DNA from: Thermodesulfobacteriota bacterium
GTDB lineage: Bacteria; Desulfobacterota; Dissulfuribacteria; Dissulfuribacterales; UBA3076
Reading direction: 5' to 3'
NCBI GenBank assembly: GCA_003645605.1
Contig: QNAY01000119.1
Location: forward strand, 1 to 5,293
DNA: 5,293 bases
Positions within the stretch are counted from its first letter, which is position 1. Each line of letters starts with the position of its first letter. Positions 1-5,293 of this stretch are shown one piece after another. Under the pieces are notes generated by a model. That model saw only the letters and a list, made by a program, of their open reading frames with translations. It made no database searches and was not told where the DNA came from. The translations under genes were made by a program, and so were the position numbers.

Positions 1-5
1 TAGGA

Positions 6-84
6 TTTTTTGTTGTATTCAAGGCGTGAGGAGCGAGCATAACGGGTTATGTGATCGACGAGCAACGAAGAAGACGGCAAAAAA
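6..84. repeat. Imperfect palindromic intergenic element, possible dispersed repeat
   Basis: The outer arms 6-20 and 70-84 pair over 15 positions with a single mismatch (17/73). The arms run from T6 against A6 through GTTGT/ACGGC, which includes two G-T wobbles, to TTC/GAA. A perfect inner inverted repeat, CATAAC-GG-GTTATG, lies at 38-51, and its axis falls within half a base of the outer-arm axis, so the structure is nearly symmetrical. The sequence between the arms pairs poorly, with a short CGT/ACG match at best. A six-base direct repeat, CGAGCA, occurs at 34-39 and 59-64. No reading frame is evident. It lies downstream of the leftward operon, so it could be a REP/MITE-like repeat or a transcript-end hairpin. 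No T-tract follows the inner stem in the leftward direction, so a classical terminator is not well supported. Copy number in the genome cannot be seen from here. Confidence 0.45.
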
Positions 85-120
85 GACATTAATTTGTTCA
101 AGTTATTTATTGTACGTTCC
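85..120. other. AT-rich non-coding spacer
   Basis: This short AT-rich stretch lies between the palindrome and the stop codon of the deacetylase-like gene. I see no gene, stem-loop or promoter that I would defend. It belongs to the 3' side of the leftward operon. Confidence 0.4.
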
Positions 121-846
121 TTAATGACGACGCAGTAAAGGGCTTAGCCCCCAGATATTAAGGCCCTTGTCTTTGAGCCCAATAACCAGCAATGTGAGCA
201 GTTCAATAAAAAGGGGCTCAGGAGGCGATCTTAAAGGATCATTTTTCACAAGAATTATGTCACCAGGACCCACATGTGTCAGAATACGCTCAGCTGAAGT
301 ATTTAAAAAGATTCCCTCACGCCACCTGAGCTTAAGGGATGGATTGACCACGAAAAGACCCAGATTTCTTGCCATCCTTACCAGTCGAAGGTCCTTCCAT
401 CCATGAGGCGGCATAAGAAAGCAGGCGTCCCTTCCCTGGATATCGCCTGCAAGTGTCAGGCAGGGCTTGAGCGTACGCCTTAATTCTATTTTATTTTGAA
501 AAATAAGCGATCTGTAAGTCTCTCCATGAATTCCTATCTCAAAGGACTGCAGGGAGCGCATGGCCCTGGGATTACCCCTGGCTCTCTTCCCTTCTATAAA
601 AAATGTGGCTGGAATCTCAAGCTCATGCAGTCGTTTGCAAATGGGCTCTGTTAACAGGTTTGGACTTTGGTCAAACACTAGACTTATCGCGGGAACATTT
701 CTGGAACCATGGGTTAATACCCTGCCCAACAAGGTGGCCTTAGGGCAAAAGATTTCATGCGCGCCTACAGCCAGAGCACCTGCCCCTCCTGCGAGAATAA
801 GGCCCTTTAAAGCACTTTTGGAAAAAATCCCGGTTGATTTCGGCAC
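121..846 (-). CDS. NodB-fold (polysaccharide deacetylase-like) membrane-associated protein with degenerate active site
   Basis: A 241-residue protein starting at GTG (846-844), with GAGG eight bases upstream; no other good start lies nearby. Residues 1-30 form a basic N-terminus followed by a small-residue hydrophobic stretch (about 14-29), suggesting a signal anchor or export signal. Residues 53-235 resemble the NodB carbohydrate esterase 4 fold, whose members remove N- or O-acetyl groups from polysaccharides using a divalent metal. Motif 1 (usually TFDDGP) reads VFDQSP at 57-62: the probable base Asp59 stays, but the metal-ligand Asp is Gln60. Motif 2 (H-S/T-x-x-H) is H107-G-E-T-Y111, losing the second His. 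Motif 3 (RxPYG-like) is M145-P-P-H-G149, losing Arg. The late L-x-H-D motif is replaced by LVKND at 199-203. The fold therefore seems kept but normal catalysis is doubtful. It could be a pseudoenzyme, a binding protein or a divergent family. It follows the prenyl synthase gene by 10 bp. Confidence 0.72.
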   Translation of the reverse strand: MPKSTGIFSKSALKGLILAGGAGALAVGAHEIFCPKATLLGRVLTHGSRNVPAISLVFDQSPNLLTEPICKRLHELEIPATFFIEGKRARGNPRAMRSLQSFEIGIHGETYRSLIFQNKIELRRTLKPCLTLAGDIQGRDACFLMPPHGWKDLRLVRMARNLGLFVVNPSLKLRWREGIFLNTSAERILTHVGPGDIILVKNDPLRSPPEPLFIELLTLLVIGLKDKGLNIWGLSPLLRRH

Positions 847-862
847 TGTTTTAACCTCACTT
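847..862 (-). promoter_or_regulatory. Ribosome binding site overlapping the end of the prenyl synthase gene
   Basis: Read on the minus strand, the last codons of the upstream gene (CAC AAG TGA) run straight into AAGTGAGG, followed by TTAAAACA and then the GTG start. The GAGG core shares bases with the TGA stop region and stands eight bases from the start. This fixes the deacetylase-like start at 846 and suggests that ribosomes finishing the synthase can reinitiate on the second gene. Confidence 0.6.
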
Positions 863-1867
863 GTGACGCTCTAAAACAAACCATGCAAGGCCATGGAGCA
901 AGTCCTTTGTCTCTAATGGAGCAAATGTCTCTAAACTTTCACAGGCCAAGCGAACTAAGGCTTTTGCCTGACTTCGCGTATAATCCAATCCCCCGGTATT
1001 GATCAGCAAATCCTTCACCCACACAAGTTCCTTCTTTGAAGGATTGCCACCACTGAGCACCTGTAACAACCTCTTTTTTTCTTTAGAAGATGCCTTCTCA
1101 ATGGCCACAACAAGGGGCAGTGTAATTTTTCCCTCCGCGAGGTCTGTCCCGATTGCCTTTCCCAACTCACCGGCATCCGCAGTATAATCAAGGATGTCGT
1201 CAATCATCTGAAATGCCTGCCCCATATATAGGCCGTAGTCGCTGAGGGCCTGCACCTCGGACTTTTCGACACCGGCAAGGAGCGCCCCGATTTTACATGA
1301 TGCGGAAATCAGCGAGGCAGTCTTCCTGTTAATGATTTCTAAATAGGTCTCCTCGCCATAGCTCGGGGTTTTTGCCTGTAAAAGCTGTATAATTTCACCT
1401 TCGGACATCAAGGCAACTGCCTCCGCAATGGCTTCTGCTATGCGGGTATCCCCGAACCGGCTGGCAAGCTCAATGGCCCTGCCATAAAGGAAATCCCCAA
1501 CCAGGACAGTGGCCTTATTCCCCCATATTTTATAAGCGGGGGACTTGCCGCGACGCATCACACCTCCATCAACTACGTCATCGTGAAGAAGACTGGCGGC
1601 ATGGAGGTACTCCGGGACTGCTGAAAGGTTGAACACTGCATCATCGTCTCTTCCGCATAATCTTGCCGCGCATACGGTAAGTAGTGGCCTTAGACGTTTT
1701 CCTCCTGCAAAAATGATGTACCGGCTTACTTCGTTTACAAAGGGTATATGAGAAGCAAAATGCCTGCTCAACACCTGCTCAATTTTTTCAAAATCAGGTT
1801 GAAAAGAGTCTAAAATGCCTTTGACCTTAGATCCATGGTCAGATAACTTCACTGGAGATGCCTCCAC
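857..1867 (-). CDS. ispB: Long-chain all-trans polyprenyl diphosphate synthase (IspB/octaprenyl-type)
   Basis: This cytosolic enzyme of the trans-isoprenyl diphosphate synthase family adds isopentenyl diphosphate units to an allylic primer, giving the side chain of menaquinone or ubiquinone. The 336 residues match the family's usual length. Visible motifs are GGKRLRP at 55-61, the first aspartate-rich motif DDVVD at 96-100, MRRGKSPA at 104-111, GDFLYGRA at 124-131, KTASL at 182-186, the second aspartate-rich motif DDILD at 223-227, and GKAIGTDLAEGK at 236-247. The fifth residue before DDVVD is Ala91, a small residue as in E. coli IspB (chain-length rule), so a long product is expected rather than farnesyl or geranylgeranyl diphosphate. 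The exact chain length cannot be read. The longest form starts at GTG 1867; an internal GTG at 1852 has a stronger GGTGGAGG site eight bases upstream and may be the real start. It is first in a leftward operon with the NodB-like gene and divergent from mutS. Confidence 0.93.
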   Translation of the reverse strand: MEASPVKLSDHGSKVKGILDSFQPDFEKIEQVLSRHFASHIPFVNEVSRYIIFAGGKRLRPLLTVCAARLCGRDDDAVFNLSAVPEYLHAASLLHDDVVDGGVMRRGKSPAYKIWGNKATVLVGDFLYGRAIELASRFGDTRIAEAIAEAVALMSEGEIIQLLQAKTPSYGEETYLEIINRKTASLISASCKIGALLAGVEKSEVQALSDYGLYMGQAFQMIDDILDYTADAGELGKAIGTDLAEGKITLPLVVAIEKASSKEKKRLLQVLSGGNPSKKELVWVKDLLINTGGLDYTRSQAKALVRLACESLETFAPLETKDLLHGLAWFVLERHK

Positions 1868-1869
1868 CT
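1850..1869 (-). promoter_or_regulatory. Strong Shine-Dalgarno pointing to an internal GTG start of the prenyl synthase
   Basis: On the minus strand GGTGGAGG (1868-1861) precedes GTG (1852-1850) by eight bases, close to ideal spacing. The longer-form GTG at 1867 lies inside this same site and instead depends on a G-rich run (about 1876-1887) about nine bases upstream. The first five residues of the longer form are not part of any conserved motif, so either start gives an intact enzyme. Confidence 0.5.
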
Positions 1870-1939
1870 ATAAAAACCCCCTTTCCTAATCTTGAATAAA
1901 GAAATAACATAGAAAATAATAAAGGGCTATGCTCACGTA
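1868..1939. promoter_or_regulatory. Divergent intergenic region between prenyl synthase and mutS
   Basis: This 72-bp AT-rich gap separates two divergently transcribed genes, so it must hold promoter signals for both unless transcription enters from further inside the genes. A rightward sigma70-like pair is visible and annotated separately. For the leftward gene I find -10-like AT-rich words but no convincing -35 partner. I see no clear operator palindrome or riboswitch; the gap is too short for most riboswitch classes. Confidence 0.55.
1892..1920 (+). promoter_or_regulatory. Candidate sigma70 promoter for mutS
   Basis: TTGAAT at 1892-1897 resembles the -35 consensus TTGACA (4 of 6). AATAAT at 1915-1920 resembles the -10 consensus TATAAT (5 of 6). 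The spacer is exactly 17 bases. A transcript starting near 1927 would have a leader of only about 13 bases before the mutS ATG, so translation initiation would rely on very short upstream sequence. The region is AT-rich, so chance matches are likely; this is a prediction only. Confidence 0.4.
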
Positions 1940-4630
1940 ATGGCACAAAACCAAAACATAAAAGATAAAACGAAACATATCACCCCTATGTTGCAACAAT
2001 ACAAGGGCATTAAGTCCAGGTATCCTGACGCAATTTTATTTTTTCGCATGGGAGATTTTTACGAAATGTTCCTGGATGACGCCAAGATAGCCTCCCGGAT
2101 TTTAGAAATCACCCTTACATCCAGGAACAAGCACAAAGAGGGAAAAATTCCAATGTGCGGCGTCCCGGTACATGCGGCCGAGAACTATCTGACCAGGCTT
2201 GTGCAGTCCGGGCACAGGGTGGCAATATGTGAGCAGGTGGAAGACCCGAAAAAGGCCAAAGGGTTAGTCAAAAGAGAAGTGATCCGGGTGATGACTCCTG
2301 GACTCATCACCACAGAAGGGAGCATAGGAGCCAAGACCAACAACTTCCTGATTTCTATAAATCCCGGAAGCACCAAAGACCCGTGGGGACTTTCCTATCT
2401 TGACATCTCAACAGGAGAATTCAGGGTAACCGAACTTTCCAGGGAAGAAGATGCACTTACAGAACTCTTACGTCTGGAGCCTGCGGAAGTCCTCTTGCCG
2501 GAGAGCCGGCAGGAAGGACAACTTGTTGTCCGGGTGAAACAGGCCATCCCTGGGACTTTCCTGAGTTTCAGGCCGGACGTATGGTGGCGGTATGACAGGG
2601 CTGAAGCAGACCTTCAGAAACATTTCAGGATCCTTTCCCTGGATGGCTTCGGACTGGCAGGGCTTAGTTCCGGCATCGGGGCGGCAGGGGCGCTTCTATC
2701 CTATACTTCTGAGACCCAAAAGGGCGAAGCATCTCATATAAACCATCTAAAACCTTATCGCCTGAGCGATCACCTCATCATAGATGAGGCCACAAAACGG
2801 AATCTGGAGCTGCTGTCAAACTCTTTAGACCGTGGCCGCCAAGGTACTCTGCTGGACGTTCTGGACCTTACTGTGACTCCAATGGGCGGGCGTCTTCTCA
2901 AAAAGTGGATTCTCTATCCCTCAAGAGATATTGCTGAAATACAAGGCAGGCTATCTGCCGTGGAAATACTCAAAAAAAGTCCTTCGGTTCGAGAAAATTT
3001 GAGAAAAGAGATACGCGGGATTTATGACATTGAGCGACTTGTGGCCAGGACAGTCCTTGGCACTGCAAACGGGAGAGACCTCCTGGCCCTCAAGCAATCT
3101 ATTGTTCGAATACCAGAGATAAAAAAAGTCCTTGAGAGCCTTTTGCAAAATCCCTCTTTAAAAAAAGATAAAAAAAGAGATTTGACTGAAATTCATCTGG
3201 CACTGGATCCCTTGCAGGACATAGCAGATATCATAAACCGTTCCATAAGGGATGACTGCCCGGTACTTCTCAGAGAGGGGAGGCTCATCAAGGAGGGATT
3301 CAACAAAGAACTTGATGAACTCATTCATATCCAGAGAAATGGCAGGTCTTTTATCGCCGGGCTGGAAGCCAGAGAGCGGGAGAGGACCGGCATCCCATCT
3401 CTCAAGGTCGGATTTAACAAGGTCTTTGGTTATTACCTTGAGATTTCAAAGGCCAGGGCCGACATTGTCCCTGATGATTACATCAGGAAGCAGACCCTTG
3501 TGGCGGCGGAACGTTATATTACTCCGGAACTAAAAGAGATAGAGTCAAAGATCCTCACTGCACAGGACCGGAGGCTGGCCCTTGAATTCGAGCTGTTCCT
3601 GGAGATCCGGCTTCAAGTAGCTGAAGCAGGAACCCGCCTACAGAAGACTGCTGCCGCACTGGCAAAGATAGACTGCCTGTCTTCCCTTGCAGAGGCGGCT
3701 GAACGATATAACTACGTGAGGCCGAAGCTGGATCACAAAATGGGAATATGCATTCGACAAGGCAGACATCCGGTTATAGAACATACCCTGAAGGAAGGTT
3801 TTGTTCCAAACGACGTAGAGCTGAACCACCGCAATTCTCAGCTCCTGATTATAACCGGGCCGAACATGGCTGGTAAATCCACGGTCCTCAGGCAGACCGC
3901 CCTTATTGTCTTAATGGCTCAGATGGGTAGCTTTGTCCCGGCAGATGAGGCACAGATAGGTGTTGTGGACCGGATTTTCACACGGGTAGGCGCTACAGAC
4001 TACTTGACCAGGGGCCAGAGTACATTCATGGTGGAAATGAATGAGACGGCAAATATCCTGCATAACGCCACGAGCCAAAGCCTTGTAATCCTGGACGAGA
4101 TAGGCCGGGGGACAAGCACCTACGATGGCCTTGCCATCGCATGGGCAGTGGCGGAAAATTTATTGTACAAAGACAAAAAAGGAGTAAAAACTCTCTTTGC
4201 CACTCATTATCATGAACTCACAGACCTGGCAAAAAAGCACAACAGGGTGCGCAACATGCATATAGCTGTTAAAGAATGGGAGGATCAGATAGTCTTTTTG
4301 CGACGGCTGGTGGATGGGTTCACCAGTCGAAGTTATGGAATCCAGGTTGCCGCCCTGGCCGGTGTGCCTAAATCGGTAATCAAAAAGGCCAAGGAGATCC
4401 TGAAAAGTATTGAAAATAAGACATCCAAGGACAAAAAGGGACTTCCTGCCGGTCCTGTACGGAAAAAGAGGCCTAAGCAGCAGCATCCGGCCCAGATGCC
4501 CCTGCCACTTGTCATTGATCAGGGAGCTGAGCTCAGGGAAAAGGTGCTCTCCGCCGATATCAATAACATGACACCTCTTGAAGCCATTAACTACTTAACA
4601 GAACTCAAATCCATGGCAGAAAAGAAGTAA
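1940..4630 (+). CDS. mutS: DNA mismatch repair protein MutS
   Basis: MutS recognises mismatches and small loops in newly replicated DNA as a dimer and, using ATP, recruits MutL. At 896 residues it is full length and slightly longer than E. coli MutS. The N-terminal mismatch-binding domain carries GDFYEMF at 38-44, with Phe40 and Glu42 matching the E. coli Phe36/Glu38 mismatch-contact pair. Connector, lever and clamp regions fill about 130-560. The ATPase has Walker A GPNMAGKST at 640-648, the signature-like STFMVEM at 694-700, Walker B LVILDE at 715-720 followed by IGRGTSTYDG, and the FATHYHEL loop at 753-760. Near the C-terminus a basic linker (about 827-848) leads to QMPLPL at 852-857, a plausible sliding-clamp binding motif, then a MutS C-terminal helix region (MTPLEAINYLTELK, 877-890). 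The ATG at 1940 has only AAAGGG 13 bases upstream; Met17 at 1988 is an alternative start without a visible ribosome binding site. All key residues are intact, so it should be active. Confidence 0.98.
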   Translation: MAQNQNIKDKTKHITPMLQQYKGIKSRYPDAILFFRMGDFYEMFLDDAKIASRILEITLTSRNKHKEGKIPMCGVPVHAAENYLTRLVQSGHRVAICEQVEDPKKAKGLVKREVIRVMTPGLITTEGSIGAKTNNFLISINPGSTKDPWGLSYLDISTGEFRVTELSREEDALTELLRLEPAEVLLPESRQEGQLVVRVKQAIPGTFLSFRPDVWWRYDRAEADLQKHFRILSLDGFGLAGLSSGIGAAGALLSYTSETQKGEASHINHLKPYRLSDHLIIDEATKRNLELLSNSLDRGRQGTLLDVLDLTVTPMGGRLLKKWILYPSRDIAEIQGRLSAVEILKKSPSVRENLRKEIRGIYDIERLVARTVLGTANGRDLLALKQSIVRIPEIKKVLESLLQNPSLKKDKKRDLTEIHLALDPLQDIADIINRSIRDDCPVLLREGRLIKEGFNKELDELIHIQRNGRSFIAGLEARERERTGIPSLKVGFNKVFGYYLEISKARADIVPDDYIRKQTLVAAERYITPELKEIESKILTAQDRRLALEFELFLEIRLQVAEAGTRLQKTAAALAKIDCLSSLAEAAERYNYVRPKLDHKMGICIRQGRHPVIEHTLKEGFVPNDVELNHRNSQLLIITGPNMAGKSTVLRQTALIVLMAQMGSFVPADEAQIGVVDRIFTRVGATDYLTRGQSTFMVEMNETANILHNATSQSLVILDEIGRGTSTYDGLAIAWAVAENLLYKDKKGVKTLFATHYHELTDLAKKHNRVRNMHIAVKEWEDQIVFLRRLVDGFTSRSYGIQVAALAGVPKSVIKKAKEILKSIENKTSKDKKGLPAGPVRKKRPKQQHPAQMPLPLVIDQGAELREKVLSADINNMTPLEAINYLTELKSMAEKK

Positions 4631-4683
4631 GAAAACAACATGAAACCGCAGATGAATGCAAAAGAACGCGAACTTTTAAAACC
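4631..4683 (+). other. Short gap between mutS and the secreted repeat protein gene
   Basis: This 53-bp gap has no terminator-like stem-loop and no clear promoter, so the downstream gene is probably co-transcribed with mutS. Most of it is occupied by a 15-codon mini-ORF described separately. Confidence 0.5.
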
Positions 4684-4687
4684 ATGA
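4640..4687 (+). other. 15-codon mini-ORF with ATGA overlap to the next gene
   Basis: ATG at 4640 opens a frame encoding MKPQMNAKERELLKP, ending at TGA 4685-4687. The stop overlaps the ATG of the following gene at 4684 as ATGA, the classical arrangement for termination-reinitiation. The upstream sequence is purine-rich (AGAAGTAAGA) but holds no strong Shine-Dalgarno. The mini-ORF lies in the same frame as mutS, 9 bases after its TAA, so it could equally be the remnant of a longer mutS C-terminus or chance. The next gene has no visible ribosome binding site of its own, which makes coupling plausible. Confidence 0.2.
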
Positions 4688-5293
4688 GCCTGTTATTATC
4701 TGAGCATAACTGCGTCCGGCTACGGTTTTTTTTATCCCTGTTTATCATTGTTTTCCTATCAGGGACATTTTTGCTGATTGCTCTGGACTCTGCCCAGGCA
4801 AAGCCCGGCAGAGCTGAATACACCTATCGTCAGGCCAAATCCGAATACGATCGCCTTGCCGGGAATTCCAGGCTCCGCGCTCACAGAACAGAATGGGTCC
4901 GTGTAATAAGGAAGTTCAGAAAAGTCTATCTTACCTATCCCAATGACAAGAAGGTTGCCCCCAAGGCCCTCTTCATGATGGCCCGTTGCTACAGTGAATT
5001 ATATGGATATTCAGGAGCCGGGAAGGACCTCAGGGAAGCCATTGAGCGATATCAGATCCTGGTGGAAAGATTTCCTGAAAGCCGTTTGGCGGATGACGCC
5101 CTCGACGCCCTTGGCGACCTTTACAAGCGTACCGGAAATACCGGAAAGGCCCGAGATGCCTGGGAAAAAATAGTTAAGGAATACCCTAAAAGAGACAAGG
5201 GCCGGATTGCCGGAAACAAGCTGAAGACCTTAGGTCCTAAGCAACGACAGAAAACAAAATCTTTAAAGCAGACAACACATTATGAGAAAGAAA
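4684..5293 (+). CDS. Secreted tetratricopeptide-like protein, partial; probable N-terminus of an AmiC-type N-acetylmuramoyl-L-alanine amidase
   Basis: The frame is open from 4684 to the window edge (203 codons, C-terminus missing). The ATG at 4684 is the first possible start after the in-frame stop at 4588. Residues 1-39 are a Sec signal peptide: an arginine-containing N-region, a hydrophobic core at about 15-33 (FFLSLFIIVFLSG onward), then a signal peptidase I-like site after AQA at 37-39. No lipobox cysteine is present. The mature part (45-180) is helical with repeat-like helix pairs resembling TPR/YfiO-like modules: APKALFMMARCYSEL at 92-106, AIERYQILVERFPESRLADDALDALGDLY at 119-147, and ARDAWEKIVKEYP at 157-169. 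A basic linker follows (180-203). In deltaproteobacteria, proteins with this kind of N-terminus often continue into a zinc-dependent Amidase_3 domain that cuts the peptidoglycan glycan-peptide link. The catalytic domain lies outside the window, so that part is inference. A stand-alone periplasmic TPR protein is the alternative. Confidence 0.8.
   Translation, partial: MSLLLSEHNCVRLRFFLSLFIIVFLSGTFLLIALDSAQAKPGRAEYTYRQAKSEYDRLAGNSRLRAHRTEWVRVIRKFRKVYLTYPNDKKVAPKALFMMARCYSELYGYSGAGKDLREAIERYQILVERFPESRLADDALDALGDLYKRTGNTGKARDAWEKIVKEYPKRDKGRIAGNKLKTLGPKQRQKTKSLKQTTHYEKE

Noticed and set aside
1..120. Rho-independent terminator for the leftward operon
   Set aside because: The inner stem is only 6 bp and no T-run follows it in the leftward direction. 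The T6 run on that strand comes before the inner stem, so I annotated only the palindrome.
167..874. Plus-strand open frames at 167-406 and 560-874
   Set aside because: They lie opposite the NodB-like gene, which has recognisable family motifs and a good ribosome binding site. The translations look like antisense by-products, without domains or credible starts.
999..1203. Open frames on both strands inside the prenyl synthase gene
   Set aside because: They fall wholly within a gene with all family motifs and show no recognisable protein features.
4160..4515. Two minus-strand frames opposite the 3' part of mutS
   Set aside because: They overlap the intact MutS ATPase and tail. The Phe/Leu/Ser-rich composition is typical of antisense of lysine-rich coding.
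4605..4823. Minus-strand frame of about 72 codons across the mutS end
   Set aside because: It is antisense to the signal peptide region of the secreted protein, whose plus-strand reading gives a complete signal peptide and repeat domain.
1..5293. tRNA, rRNA, CRISPR array, insertion sequence, toxin-antitoxin or phage genes
   Set aside because: I found no cloverleaf-like sequence, no regularly spaced repeats, no transposase or integrase motifs and no small paired genes. Nearly all the window is accounted for by four coding regions.

Overview
This 5.3 kb window reads as ordinary chromosomal DNA from a Gram-negative, probably anaerobic bacterium. I favour a deltaproteobacterium (Desulfobacterota or Myxococcota-like). 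The basis is the style of the MutS protein, the gene that follows it (a secreted repeat protein resembling the N-terminus of deltaproteobacterial AmiC-type amidases), and the moderate base composition with lysine-rich coding. This placement comes from family resemblance by eye, not from a search.

Layout: Bases 1-120 are non-coding and hold an imperfect palindrome (about 6-84) that may be a dispersed repeat. On the minus strand, reading leftward, are a long-chain all-trans polyprenyl diphosphate synthase (857-1867) and, 10 bp after its stop, a NodB/polysaccharide-deacetylase-like protein (121-846). The second gene's ribosome binding site overlaps the end of the first, so the two look like a translationally coupled operon. 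A 72-bp divergent intergenic region (1868-1939) carries a plausible sigma70 promoter for the rightward genes. On the plus strand are a full-length mutS (1940-4630) and, after a 53-bp gap, the start of a secreted tetratricopeptide-like protein (4684 to the window edge).

How the genes relate: The leftward pair joins isoprenoid chain synthesis (side chain of a respiratory quinone) to a membrane-associated protein with a carbohydrate-esterase fold. The rightward pair joins mismatch repair to a probable envelope or peptidoglycan protein. The second pairing is probably positional rather than functional.

I see no obvious undescribed defence, mobile or regulatory system. The most notable points are the deacetylase-like protein, which has lost most NodB catalytic and metal-binding residues, the palindrome at the left edge, and a 15-codon mini-ORF whose stop overlaps the start of the last gene (ATGA), which otherwise lacks a visible ribosome binding site.
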